Below, one piece after another: positions 1 through 7,916 of a stretch of 43,859 nucleotides of DNA; position 1 is the first letter of the stretch; the number at the start of each line of letters is the position of its first letter. This DNA is from a virus. A program made the translations under genes and the position numbers. The notes below the pieces were generated by a model that did no database searches, was not told the DNA's origin, and worked only from the letters and a program-made list of their open reading frames with translations. The stretch is taken from positions 1-43,859 of IMG/VR virus record IMGVR_UViG_3300011244_000021, one strand, 5' to 3'.

Positions 1-300
1 ATCGATCACCGAATTGCCGTCGGTGTCCACGGACACATCGCCTAGCAGGGCCATCGCAAGATTGTCGGCGGTCCACTCGTCCATGACGAGGCGGACGGTC
101 AGTTTTTTCTCGGTGACGACTTCCTTATCCTTCTTCTTGACGCCCTCGCGCGAGGAGAAGTGCTACAGCGTCGTCAGGTTTGGCGTCGTCTCAAGTTCGG
201 TCACGTTGCCGAGATCGCGGAATGCTCCTGAGCCGGCCGCCTTAAAGCTGAGCTTGCCTTTGCCGACGTAGTAGTTGTCGGTCGAAGGGGAAACGGGCAT
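1..300 (-). pseudogene. Phage major tail tube protein, interrupted by an in-frame amber codon; runs off the window
   Basis: The reading frame starts with ATG at 300, preceded by a strong GAGGAGG ribosome site, 23 bases after the tail-terminator-like gene. The first 45 codons give a typical tail-tube N-terminus (MPVSPSTDNYYVGKGKLSF, then a DLGNVTELE segment). Codon 46 (163-165) is TAG. The frame then continues open to the window edge with HFSSREGVKKKDKEV and LVMDEWTADNLAMALLG, which is the expected continuation of this family. The family forms the tube of siphophage tails, and the position downstream of the head genes fits. A single base change (for example GAG or CAG to TAG) would explain the stop. 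It could be a real nonsense mutation in a decaying prophage, a suppressible amber, or a sequencing error. Confidence 0.75.
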
Positions 301-323
301 CCGTGTGCCTCCTCACTGCTAAG

Positions 324-767
324 TCAGAGTTGATCGGGTCGCAGCACATAGGCGAATGCGAAATGCACACCCATGGAGCCTTCCATAGAGCGGCCATGTC
401 CCAGATGCGTGCTGCAGCCGACGTACCGCACGCGACCGTTCGTCCCGGTGAGAGCCGCAAGCTGCGCGTCGGAAAGAACCGCCTTCACGAACTTCGCGCG
501 CATCTCGTTGAGGGCCGTGCCGATGCTCTCAGGTGTCCCACCGAGAAGGATCAAAGTCTCGGGTGACATCTCAATGATGTTGGGAGCCCGGCCGCCGTGT
601 CCCTGTTCATTGGCTCTTTCGTCTGCGGTCTCGTCCGCGTCAAAGATCACGATCGCCGGCCGCGCGCGTTCGGAGATTTCGTCCTGGTTGCGAACCGCGG
701 TCCTGATACCGGGCAAACCGGCGGCAATCTCGACGAGCCGCACCAGGATGGCTTCGCGTTTGTCCAT
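324..767 (-). CDS. Phage tail terminator/completion-like protein (147 aa)
   Basis: The start ATG at 767 overlaps the stop of the upstream connector gene (TGATG), so the two are translationally coupled. A longer frame continues upstream to 1574, but that part is a shadow of the connector and capsid genes. The protein begins MDKREAILVRLVEIAAGLPGI and has a central segment EMSPETLILLGG; it ends GVHFAFAYVLRPDQL, a beta-rich end typical of small minor tail and tail-terminator proteins. Order head connector - this gene - tail tube is what lambda-like phages show for the Z/U proteins. The exact family (gpU-like or gpZ-like) is not certain; the role in capping the tail or joining head to tail is inferred from position. 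Confidence 0.6.
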   Translation of the reverse strand: MDKREAILVRLVEIAAGLPGIRTAVRNQDEISERARPAIVIFDADETADERANEQGHGGRAPNIIEMSPETLILLGGTPESIGTALNEMRAKFVKAVLSDAQLAALTGTNGRVRYVGCSTHLGHGRSMEGSMGVHFAFAYVLRPDQL

Positions 768-1087
768 CAGTCGTCTTGCATCAGGATCAGGCGAACGTCG
801 GCCTCGTTCTCGATGAGGCTCTTGATGCGCCAGGTCGTGCCAGCCAGCGCCAGTCGTCCATCGACCAGATCGTCCAACGCGATGCCGGCGGCCGCCAGCG
901 TCGTGCGGCGGACATCGGCAGCCGGCCGGATAGTCTGAACGCCAATCGCGCCGTCGTCTTGGACGGTGACGCCTTTGGTGTAGTCGACCACGACGAACTC
1001 GTAGGCGATCGGCCCGATCGTCAGCACGGCCGGCTTCCCGAACGTGTCGTACACCGGGCCAAGCACCAAAGCGTCGAAGTCGATCAC
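767..1087 (-). CDS. Head-tail attachment protein, lambda gpFII-like (106 aa)
   Basis: The likely start is GTG at 1087, four bases downstream of the major capsid stop; there is no good ribosome site, so coupling to capsid translation is likely. The protein starts MIDFDALVLGPVYDTFGKPA, followed by a central VQTIRPAADVRRTTLAAAGI and a C-terminal TTWRIKSLIENEADVRLIL. That pattern (FDALF..VF..FG.PA near the N-terminus, then RG..Y.V near the end) and the length of just over 100 residues match the gpFII family, which sits on the head vertex and receives the tail. Genome position between capsid and tail genes agrees. Confidence 0.65.
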   Translation of the reverse strand: MIDFDALVLGPVYDTFGKPAVLTIGPIAYEFVVVDYTKGVTVQDDGAIGVQTIRPAADVRRTTLAAAGIALDDLVDGRLALAGTTWRIKSLIENEADVRLILMQDD

Positions 1088-1090
1088 GGC

Positions 1091-2113
1091 TCAGTTGCTG
1101 GTCAGGATCTTGACGGCCAGGCGGGGCCGCTTGTTGACCGGCAGCGGCGAGGCCTCGGTTTTCACGTCGATGGCACTCCCGTCCTGCCGTGCGATCTGGC
1201 GGGCGTACATCGGGAGACCCATCGTGTTGACGGTTTCGATCAGGTTGGCGGGCGCACCGTAGGTCACGAACGTGTCCTGCGTGCCCAGCGGGAACACGAT
1301 GCCTTCGCCCGCCGGCACCAGGGTTTCGGTCGCGCCGGTCGCGAGCGTGACGGTGGCGTTGTATTCCTCGAACACGAGACCCGCGAATGGGAAGCGGCGT
1401 CGGGTATCCTCCCGCAACGGCTGTGCGCCGGTCGTGGAATAATACTTGTAGGCCTCTTCCACCTTCGCGTGGCCAATGAGCTTGTCGAAGAACGTCGGGC
1501 TGACCAGCGCCAAGATGCCGTTCATGGTCTCGCCCTTGAGCTCGGTCTCGACGTTGCGGAGCACCTCGCGGCACTTGGCCTGCACATTGGTGCCCGCGGT
1601 TCCAAGGACGAAGTCCACGGTGATTTGCGAGAGCCCAAACTCAGCGAAGTAATCGTAAAGTGCAAAGCCGGCACCGTCCTTCACGACGCCTCGCAGGGCA
1701 TTGATCTCCATGTACTCTCGGGTCTGCGCATGCTTGGCGCGCATGCGGGTCAGCTTGCGCTCCATCACGGTCGTCAGCGGGTCGGCGGCGTCCGCGACAC
1801 CGAAACCCCGGATGCCCTGAATGTCCTGTGGCGTGATGATGTCGTCGTGCGGGATCCACGGGACGCTGAACGAGCGGGTGGAGCGCGAGGTGCGGTTCGC
1901 CACCGTGGCGGGCGCGCCCAGCGGGACGGTGGGCAAGAGGTCGAGGACCCCCTCAGCTTGCTCGATCATGACGCTGCGCTGCGTCACGCCCTCGAAGCGG
2001 AACAGCCCTAGTTCGCCCAAGCGCGTGTAGATGTTGGGCAAGATGTTGATGGCGGTTGTCATTTCGGTGAGCGTATAACCGCTCGCGTCGAAAGGATTGA
2101 TGATAGCGGTCAT
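1091..2113 (-). CDS. Phage major capsid protein, lambda gpE family (340 aa)
   Basis: ATG at 2113 is preceded by a GGGAGAC ribosome site. The protein starts MTAIINPFDASGYTLTEMT, with INILPNIYTRLGELGLF and MIEQAEGVLDLLPTVPLGAP, the well-known N-terminal pattern of lambda gpE-type shell proteins. A central ERKLTRMRAKHAQTREYMEI helix and a C-terminal VDVKTEASPLPVN-type end also fit. Length 340 matches lambda gpE (341). It forms the icosahedral shell with the decoration protein encoded just upstream. Nothing unusual is seen; the gene appears intact. Confidence 0.9.
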   Translation of the reverse strand: MTAIINPFDASGYTLTEMTTAINILPNIYTRLGELGLFRFEGVTQRSVMIEQAEGVLDLLPTVPLGAPATVANRTSRSTRSFSVPWIPHDDIITPQDIQGIRGFGVADAADPLTTVMERKLTRMRAKHAQTREYMEINALRGVVKDGAGFALYDYFAEFGLSQITVDFVLGTAGTNVQAKCREVLRNVETELKGETMNGILALVSPTFFDKLIGHAKVEEAYKYYSTTGAQPLREDTRRRFPFAGLVFEEYNATVTLATGATETLVPAGEGIVFPLGTQDTFVTYGAPANLIETVNTMGLPMYARQIARQDGSAIDVKTEASPLPVNKRPRLAVKILTSN

Positions 2114-2191
2114 GAGGTCTCCCGAAAATGGAAAGGGCCTCGTCGGAGGATCCGGCGAGGCCCACGGTTACGGCGATCGATGGGTGAGTGA

Positions 2192-2581
2192 TCAGGCGGC
2201 GTCGCGCGGGACGATCCCGGCCGCGGCGAGCTGAACGTGTTTGGCGGTCCTCTCGGCGGAGAGATCCACCGAGGCGTCGAAGACAAGCGCCGCCTTTGAC
2301 ACGATGGCGGGACCACGGCCGACCACCAGGCCGGTCTTGTCACCACCCGTAGCGTCGACGGCCTCGAGCAAAACCACTGAGGCGCTCTCCGCGCCCTCGT
2401 CGCCGGCGACCTGAGCTGCCGGGGACAGGCGGTACTTGCTGGACGCCGTAATCTTGCCCAGCACTGAACCCAGTAGGTAGGCGGTGCCGGCCTTCAGCGT
2501 GATCGTCTCGCGGCAGAAGTTGCCGTTCAGTTCGTACTTGAGCAGGTCGCCGAGACTGGGCGACATCGTGAGAACAGGCAT
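2192..2581 (-). CDS. Head decoration protein, lambda gpD-like (129 aa)
   Basis: The start ATG at 2581 has an AGGAG ribosome site six bases upstream; a longer frame to 2695 lacks a signal and overlaps the scaffold, so it was not used. The sequence MPVLTMSPSLGDLLKYEL, then a lid-like LKAGTAYLLGSVLGKIT and VLLEAVDATGGDKTGLVVGRGPAIVS, is typical of gpD-type trimers that clamp the expanded capsid. It lies between the protease/scaffold and the major capsid genes, as in lambda. The C-terminal AAAGIVPRDAA also matches the family. Confidence 0.8.
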   Translation of the reverse strand: MPVLTMSPSLGDLLKYELNGNFCRETITLKAGTAYLLGSVLGKITASSKYRLSPAAQVAGDEGAESASVVLLEAVDATGGDKTGLVVGRGPAIVSKAALVFDASVDLSAERTAKHVQLAAAGIVPRDAA

Positions 2582-2609
2582 TAGGTGCTCCTGAATGGTG
2601 TGAGGGGGC

Positions 2610-3017
2610 TCAGGTGCGCGCCGCCGCTGCACGCTGACGTGCACGGCGCACGATGGCGCTTTCATTGATGGCTGGCGCCGATGGCGCCGCCGCAATCACG
2701 GTGATCGCCTCGGCGCGTGAGGCGAGCGTGTCGAGCACCGTGCGACGCAGCGCCTCGGCCGAGATGCCCTTGCGCATCGCATCTGCGGCGTCGACGGTAA
2801 CGCCGAGCCTTGCAGATTGAGCAGTGAGCGACGCGATATCGGCGTACTCGCTCCGCAAGGCATCGGCCGGATCAATCTCGGGATCGGGGCTCGGGTCAGG
2901 AGCTGCAGGGGGCTGGACCGGTGCGGGAGCAGAATCTGTCTGCTCGCAGACAGCTGCCGCAGGCAGCACGGCTGGCGCCGCGGCCGAAACCTCCGTCTCA
3001 CTTACGTTCGTCGTCAT
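2610..3017 (-). CDS. Nested capsid scaffold protein, lambda Nu3-like (135 aa, in frame inside the protease gene)
   Basis: Inside the protease frame, ATG at 3017 is preceded by AAGGAG with a seven-base spacer, a better ribosome site than that of the protease itself. The product starts MTTNVSETEVSAAAP, is followed by a proline/alanine-rich stretch and then a helical region (DALRSEYADIASLTAQSARL) ending in an arginine-rich tail (ESAIVRRARQRAAAART). In lambda the scaffold Nu3 is made in just this way from the 3' end of gene C. The basic C-terminus is the part that would bind the capsid protein. Independent translation is inferred from the ribosome site. Confidence 0.65.
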   Translation of the reverse strand: MTTNVSETEVSAAAPAVLPAAAVCEQTDSAPAPVQPPAAPDPSPDPEIDPADALRSEYADIASLTAQSARLGVTVDAADAMRKGISAEALRRTVLDTLASRAEAITVIAAAPSAPAINESAIVRRARQRAAAART

Positions 3018-3896
3018 CACTGTGCTCCTTGGTGCGATTTGAACCGGTGCCGTGTAGGTGAGCGCGGCATCGAGATCGGCCGCCATCTCGGCCGCCGCGA
3101 GATCGAGCGTTCCCAGCCGATCGGCGAATCCGGCCCGGATTGCCAATTCGCCTCGATAGGTCGCGGCCTGCGTTCCGCGCACGGCCGCAACGGTCAGATC
3201 GCGATTGGCAGCGACCAGCGTGCAGAATTCTTCATAGAGGCGGTCGACATCGGCTTGGATCGTGTCGCGCGCCCGCTGCGAGAGCGGCTCATGGGCGTTG
3301 CCGTCGACCTTCTGTTGTCCCGCAAAGATAAAGCTCCAGGCGAACCCGGTTTGGGCGTCCGCGCCGCTTTCATCCAAGTGAGCCGCAACAACACCGACTG
3401 AGCCAATCTCGCCGGTCTGGGTCACATAGATGCGGTCTGCCGCCGAGGCGATCGCATAGGCGGCGGACAGCGCGTCCTCATTGGCGACCGCCCACAGAGG
3501 CTTGCTGGCGCTTCCCTTGAGTGCACCGATCCGCGCGACCAGGTCGAAGAGACCGCCCACCTCGCCGCCCGGGGAATCCACGTCGAGGATGATGCCGCGA
3601 ACCAATGGATCGGCCATTGCGGTTTCAATCGCATCGCCGACAGCGCCGTAGGCGAGTAGCCCGCTTGAGGAATCCAAGTAGCCCGAGCGTGCGACGAGCG
3701 TTCCGACCACCGAGACGACCGCGATGCCCTCAGCCGTGATTACGATCTGCTCCGCAGGCTCCGGATCGGTCTCGCGCGGCAAAAGCACGCCGCCCGTCAA
3801 GCGAGGCGCGAGCACGCCGAGGATGATGTCGAGCTTGCCGCGGGAAATCAGCAACGGCGTGCCGAACACGCGTGCCACGAGATGCGGAAGGTTCAT
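2610..3896 (-). CDS. Prohead protease of family S49, lambda gpC-like (428 aa)
   Basis: ATG at 3896 is chosen because the homologous part begins MNLPHLVARVFGTPLLIS; the frame is open further upstream but that segment looks non-coding. The protein has the S49 (SppA-like) fold signatures: VVSVVGTLV near residue 60, DVDSPGGEVGG at about 106-115, the nucleophile region DALSAAYAIASAADRIYV with Ser144, and FAGQQKVDGN with Lys196, a candidate general base 52 residues later. The Ser-Lys dyad cleaves scaffold and portal during capsid maturation. The C-terminal third is proline and alanine rich and serves as scaffold (see nested gene). It follows the portal gene, but with a plus-strand gene in the gap. 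Confidence 0.85.
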   Translation of the reverse strand: MNLPHLVARVFGTPLLISRGKLDIILGVLAPRLTGGVLLPRETDPEPAEQIVITAEGIAVVSVVGTLVARSGYLDSSSGLLAYGAVGDAIETAMADPLVRGIILDVDSPGGEVGGLFDLVARIGALKGSASKPLWAVANEDALSAAYAIASAADRIYVTQTGEIGSVGVVAAHLDESGADAQTGFAWSFIFAGQQKVDGNAHEPLSQRARDTIQADVDRLYEEFCTLVAANRDLTVAAVRGTQAATYRGELAIRAGFADRLGTLDLAAAEMAADLDAALTYTAPVQIAPRSTVMTTNVSETEVSAAAPAVLPAAAVCEQTDSAPAPVQPPAAPDPSPDPEIDPADALRSEYADIASLTAQSARLGVTVDAADAMRKGISAEALRRTVLDTLASRAEAITVIAAAPSAPAINESAIVRRARQRAAAART

Positions 3897-4037
3897 CAGA
3901 GTTGCAAGCCTACGAGGGACAATCAGGGAGAGCCGCCCAGCTTGCCGTTCTGAACGGCCGTCAAAGCTGATTTCACGTCTGGCCACGTTGCTGGAGCGCT
4001 TCGCGTCCGATTGGATGAGCGGCGATTGGGAGAGATC

Positions 4038-4310
4038 ATGACAAAGGCGACGTACCTGACCACGCACTTGCGCGAGTCTGCTCCGTACCTGAAGGATGCC
4101 GGTTGGCGCGAAAGCGCAAAGTTGCTACTTTTGGCTGCCGACGAGATCGAAGCATTGCGAGCACGTGTTCAGAATCTCGAAGAGATGCGCACCGCGTCGA
4201 GCGCGATCGTTTCCCCCACGAGTCGAACCGCATCACTCGGTCGGCTCCTGAACCATTTCGGAGCTGGCACGCGCGGCGGCCATCAGTCCGCCAGCGTCCC
4301 CGAAAATTAG
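4038..4310 (+). CDS. Small helical protein of unknown function on the opposite strand of the head operon (90 aa)
   Basis: ATG at 4038 follows a GGGAGAG ribosome site. The first 55 residues (MTKATYLTTHLRESAPYLKD, then WRESAKLLLLAADEIEALRA) read as a real amphipathic protein of a kind common in Rhizobiales phages, with an alternating K/E/A helix and a short coiled-coil-like end. The last 35 residues overlap the 3' end of the portal gene and look like antisense sequence, so the natural C-terminus may have been lost. It occupies the gap between portal and protease, which touch each other in lambda, so it looks like a small insertion. Function unknown. Confidence 0.5.
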   Translation: MTKATYLTTHLRESAPYLKDAGWRESAKLLLLAADEIEALRARVQNLEEMRTASSAIVSPTSRTASLGRLLNHFGAGTRGGHQSASVPEN

Positions 4311-5684
4311 GCCAAGCTGCTTCTCGCGAGCCTTGTCGGCCGCGATCTCGCCATCGACCTGGTCGGCGTCGTACCCACGTTCCGCGAGCGCCTGCGTGCG
4401 GCTCTTGAGGCCTGCATCGATCTGCTCGATCTCGGCGCGTGCGTCTTTGAGCGGGTCGACCCAGTCCCATTTGGGCGGAAGCCAGCCACAAGCTAAGTAT
4501 TGCCGTCGCCGCTGATCGTAATCGGGAATCGTCAGCGCGCCGGCCAGCACCGCGGTATCCATCCAGCGCGCCCAGACCTGCCGGCACAGCTGCCAGACAA
4601 TGACGGCATGCTGATAGGCCTCAATGCGCCGACGGAATTCCAGCAGAGCCAGGCGCGAGTTCGAATAATTCGCCTTCAGCATGTCGTTCGACAGATACGC
4701 GTACGGCACGCCGAGGGCCGCCGAGACCTGCAGCAGCGTGCGGTACTGAAACGGCTCATAGGTCTGGCCGACGTCCGCCGGCGCCGAGGTTTGCACCTCT
4801 TCGCCAGGCTCGAGCATGGTGATCTGGCCAGGTTGCAGATCGATCGTGCGCTCGTCATTCTCGTCGCGTCCTTCGACGGCATCGAGAGGTTCGGTCGGCG
4901 CCGGCGTGGTGATGAATAGAGCGTGCATCGCCGCGACCTTCTTCCGGTCGAGTTCCGCGTCGTCATATTGGTCGAGCAGGAACAACTTCACGATGCCGGC
5001 TGCGAAGCGCGAGACGCCGCGCAACTGTCCGGCGTCGACCGGATCGATGACGTGTACCACCTCGAACGCCGGCACACGGACGATCTCGCCCGCAACGCCA
5101 AGATCAGTGATATCGCCCGGATGGCGGCGCAGAAAATGGTACGCGACGCGCCGACCAATCGCATCGAACTCGATGCCTTGCCGGATCACATTGCCGTTCG
5201 CCAGTACCTCATTGCGGTTGAGCGGCAGCATCTCCGAAGGGAGCATCTGCAGCTGCAGCGGTACCGACAGTCCGTCTTGCGGACGGCGCGGGCGGAAACG
5301 GAAGAACACCTCGCCAGCAATGAACACCTCACGCGCGGCTCGCCTTTCCAACCCGTAGAAGTCCGTGAACCCTTCGGCGTCTGCCTCGTCGGTCCAGTCG
5401 AGCCAGAGCTGTAGGATCCCCGCCTTAAGTGCCGGATCCTTGATCAACGAGGACGGCTTGATGCCGGCGCCGACCACGTTGCCGGCCCAGCTTTCGATCG
5501 CGTTTGCCGCATAGCCATTGTTGCGAACCAGCCAGCGGGCTCGTGCCGTGACATCGGGTCCGGCAGCCGCGATCAGCGTGTTGAGGTGCGCTCGCGTCGG
5601 CTGAAACCCTTTAAGCCGACGGTTCGCGAGCCCCGCCTCGAACCCGCCAATGAACGCTCCGACACGGCGCCGGAGATGTTTCAT
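4233..5684 (-). CDS. Phage portal protein, lambda gpB family (483 aa)
   Basis: ATG at 5684 is used; a GTG at 5696 in the same frame is an equally possible start, 5 bases after the gpW stop. The family pattern is clear: ARARWLVRNNGYAANAIESW, then AGNVVGAGIKPSS near the N-terminus, EGFTDFYGLERRAAREVFIA, AYHFLRRHPGD, VVHVIDPVDAGQLRGVS, and NYSNSRLALLEFRRRIEAYQ near the C-terminus. The portal dodecamer sits at one vertex and is the channel for DNA and the dock for terminase. Length is close to lambda gpB (533) but shorter at the C-terminus. Confidence 0.88.
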   Translation of the reverse strand: MKHLRRRVGAFIGGFEAGLANRRLKGFQPTRAHLNTLIAAAGPDVTARARWLVRNNGYAANAIESWAGNVVGAGIKPSSLIKDPALKAGILQLWLDWTDEADAEGFTDFYGLERRAAREVFIAGEVFFRFRPRRPQDGLSVPLQLQMLPSEMLPLNRNEVLANGNVIRQGIEFDAIGRRVAYHFLRRHPGDITDLGVAGEIVRVPAFEVVHVIDPVDAGQLRGVSRFAAGIVKLFLLDQYDDAELDRKKVAAMHALFITTPAPTEPLDAVEGRDENDERTIDLQPGQITMLEPGEEVQTSAPADVGQTYEPFQYRTLLQVSAALGVPYAYLSNDMLKANYSNSRLALLEFRRRIEAYQHAVIVWQLCRQVWARWMDTAVLAGALTIPDYDQRRRQYLACGWLPPKWDWVDPLKDARAEIEQIDAGLKSRTQALAERGYDADQVDGEIAADKAREKQLGLIFGDAGGLMAAARASSEMVQEPTE

Positions 5685-5701
5685 CGAAGCGAGCACGTAC
5701 G

Positions 5702-5914
5702 TTACAGGCCCTTGCTGGCGGAGGTGAGTATTCTGCGGCGACGGCCGCCCTCGGTGGCCGTCGCAATCCGCCGTTCCAAATCCGTGAGAGCAGACGCCAT
5801 CTCGGCATCGGTCGCGTAGGTCACCCGCTTGCCTTCGATCTCCACGGTGCGCACGCCGCGGAAGCGCGCTGCGAGCAACGCGTCGCGTTGCGCGGTCAAC
5901 TCTTCGAGGGTCAT
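5702..5914 (-). CDS. Head-tail joining protein gpW (70 aa)
   Basis: MTLEELTAQRDALLAARFRG followed by a VRTVEIEGKRVTYATDAEM hairpin and DLERRIATA helix is the gpW pattern of two helices around a small beta-hairpin. Length 70 agrees with lambda gpW (68). It precedes the portal gene by five to eighteen bases depending on the portal start. In lambda it lies directly after the large terminase; here the terminase is 2.8 kb away because of an insertion. The protein fills the portal channel before tail attachment. Confidence 0.85.
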   Translation of the reverse strand: MTLEELTAQRDALLAARFRGVRTVEIEGKRVTYATDAEMASALTDLERRIATATEGGRRRRILTSASKGL

Positions 5915-5987
5915 TGCTTATAGGCCAGTCGAATTCACCGGGCTTACGCCCCGGGCCAAGGCTTCGAATTCATGTCCGGTTTGGACG

Positions 5988-5997
5988 AACTGCGGCA
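5988..5997 (+). repeat. Left copy of a 10-bp direct repeat (AACTGCGGCA) bounding the 2.7-kb insertion
   Basis: AACTGCGGCA occurs here and again at 8696-8705, where it touches the stop codon of the large terminase. The two copies bracket exactly the segment that separates terminase from gpW. No terminal inverted repeats or transposase were seen inside the segment, so if this is a target duplication the inserting enzyme acted from elsewhere. Confidence 0.5.
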
Positions 5998-6158
5998 ATC
6001 GCACTGCAACATGGGACTGGTCGGATCGGTACTGAATGACCCGAAGCGGTCCTCGCGTCGTGAAGCTGACGAAAGACGCGAGCAGTCAAAACCCGTCGCG
6101 AACACACGACAATGATATTGCGCCCATTGACGCGCGTTGCCACAAAATCCAGCATGGC

Positions 6159-7163
6159 ATGATGCAGTCCGAGATCAAGCCGGCCACAATCTTTCGTCAC
6201 GCCTATGGCGTCTATCCGCCTTTGGCGATGCTCGCGGGCATGCAGCTCGACGTCTTCACGCCGCTCAAGGGCGGGCCGATGATGGCGACCGCGCTGGCGG
6301 ATGAGATCGGCGCGAATGCCGCAAGGCTCCGGCCGCTGCTCTACGCGCTGGTCCACGCCGAGCTGCTCACGGTCGACGGCGACCGTTTCGCCAACACACC
6401 GGAAGCCGATCTCTATCTTGTGCGGGGCCGCGCGACCTACATGGGAAGCGCGCATGAACTCTACTCAGACCTGTGGAGTGCGACGCTTACGGTGGCTCAG
6501 TCTATTCGTGCAGGCGCCCCGCAGCACAAACACGATTTCGCAGCGATGTCGGATGATGAGCTTGCCGCCTTCTTTCGTGGCCTACATGCTGGCGCGCTCG
6601 CAACCGGTCGGCAGTTAGCCACGACCTTCCACTTCGACAGGTTCCGAGACCTCCTTGACGTTGGTGGGGGCTCCGGGGGGGTCGCCATCGCGGCGTGCCA
6701 GACCTGCCCAAACCTCAAGGCAACGGTTGTTGAACTGCCGCGAGTAGCCCGTATCGCACAGGTCCTCGTTAACGAGTCAAAGCTCGCGACCCGTGTGCAG
6801 GTCCAGGTGGCCGATATCCTGGAGTGCGGGCCCAACGGCCGCTTCGACGTGGCGGTGCTGCGTTTCCTCATTCAGGTGCTGGCGCCGGACCAAGCACGCG
6901 CTGCGTTGCTCAATGTCGGGGCGGCAATGGAGCCCGGTGGTGCTCTCTTTATCGTGGGCCACGTGCTGGACAACAGCCGCCTCAACCCCGCAGCTGCCGT
7001 TGGAATGAACCTCGCGTTCGTCAGCATCTACGATGACGGGCAAGCGTACACCGAGCAGGAACACCGTGACTGGCTTGCCGAGGCTGGTTTCGATGACATC
7101 GATGTTCAGTATGGGGCCGCACCGAACGGCGCGAGCATCGTAACCGCGCGAAAAAGGAACTGA
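6159..7163 (+). CDS. SAM-dependent O-methyltransferase of the acetylserotonin/COMT-like family (334 aa)
   Basis: ATG at 6159 (or 6162) is preferred; the frame is open to an ATG at 6036 but the extra residues look non-coding. The N-terminal part (ATIFRHAYGVYPPLAMLAGM, ALADEIGANAARLRPLLYAL, ELLTVDGDRFANTPEADLYL) is the winged-helix dimerisation domain of small-molecule O-methyltransferases. The catalytic domain has the SAM-binding LLDVGGGSGGVAIAACQTCP at about residue 175, an acidic VVELPRV strand, VQVQVADIL, and a typical C-terminal WLAEAGFDDIDVQ. It probably methylates a hydroxyl group on a small molecule; the substrate cannot be told. It has no evident role in phage assembly and reads against the operon. 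Confidence 0.8.
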   Translation: MMQSEIKPATIFRHAYGVYPPLAMLAGMQLDVFTPLKGGPMMATALADEIGANAARLRPLLYALVHAELLTVDGDRFANTPEADLYLVRGRATYMGSAHELYSDLWSATLTVAQSIRAGAPQHKHDFAAMSDDELAAFFRGLHAGALATGRQLATTFHFDRFRDLLDVGGGSGGVAIAACQTCPNLKATVVELPRVARIAQVLVNESKLATRVQVQVADILECGPNGRFDVAVLRFLIQVLAPDQARAALLNVGAAMEPGGALFIVGHVLDNSRLNPAAAVGMNLAFVSIYDDGQAYTEQEHRDWLAEAGFDDIDVQYGAAPNGASIVTARKRN

Positions 7164-7916
7164 CCCGCGCGCAAGCGGCTGTCCGGTAATGTCTTCTCCT
7201 CGGGCAAAGGAAGCGTGTGGGGCGTCCTTAAAGAAAGATGGGACGCGCATCTGACAAGGCGGCGTGTCTGAAGCTTCGGGAGCCCGGTGCGGTTGGCGCC
7301 GCGCTTTCCGTTCATGGCGCGAAATGTCCGCACCTGGCCGCGAGCAACTGCCGAGAAAGGTCATACCTGGCTGAACTTGTGCATCCCACACCCCTTAAAT
7401 GCGGTCTGGCCGCCTGCTGACCGCGCCGGCAAGTTTACCCTCGCCTTTTAATCTTAACTTTCCCGGGCTGCTGACAAGAACCGCAGCGACGGACGTGGAC
7501 GCTGGTCGAGAGTATCGCGAAGCGAAGCGCGAACGCCCCTTTCGAGGGCCGTCATCCGGCAAAGGCCGTTCTCCGCTCGGTTCGCGCCAAGATGAGCGCA
7601 ACATCGTCAGGTTACTCTAAAGAGTCGAGCGAATGTCATCTGTTCGGGACCTCGATCGATCGGACCAAGCCTGCAGTTCTGCCAATGTGTTAGAAAGTTC
7701 TTCTCTGCCACGGCAGCTCATGGCCCGTTTCAACCGTTCGCGGCAACGCAGCATGACTTCCGGAGTCGGGGGTTAAGCCGACATAGCGGGCACATCGCAA
7801 ATCGGTCGAGTTTGACCCGGAACGGACCTTGAGCACCTTTTCCACGAAGGCTCCAACTGATAGTTTGAATTGTATAATTTCGTCCAATCGCTCATTTGAA
7901 GTGAGGGCATCTTGCG
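7164..7916. other. 753-bp region without a convincing gene
   Basis: Frames of 60-75 codons exist on both strands (7238-7420, 7399-7620, 7395-7604) but are arginine/proline-rich, lack ribosome sites and overlap each other. The stretch 7740-7850 contains a TGACCCGGAACGGAC motif that resembles dispersed intergenic repeat remnants. The last 30 bases hold the GAGGG ribosome site of the following gene. Confidence 0.5.

Noticed and set aside
324-1574. 416-codon minus-strand frame ending in the tail-terminator-like protein
   Set aside because: Only the last 147 codons are real; the upstream part is arginine-rich shadow of the connector and capsid genes.
776-2011. 411-codon plus-strand frame
   Set aside because: It is antisense to the capsid gene, with low-complexity His/Arg/Asp composition typical of high-GC shadows.
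5931-5971. Terminator between gpW and the O-methyltransferase gene
   Set aside because: The GGGC-TTAC-GCCC stem is short, has a bulge when extended and is not followed by a T run; the flanking GAATTC pair looks accidental and part of the disrupted micro-gene.
7399-7620. Small gene between the O-methyltransferase and PPOX genes
   Set aside because: Overlapping frames on both strands with biased composition and no ribosome site.
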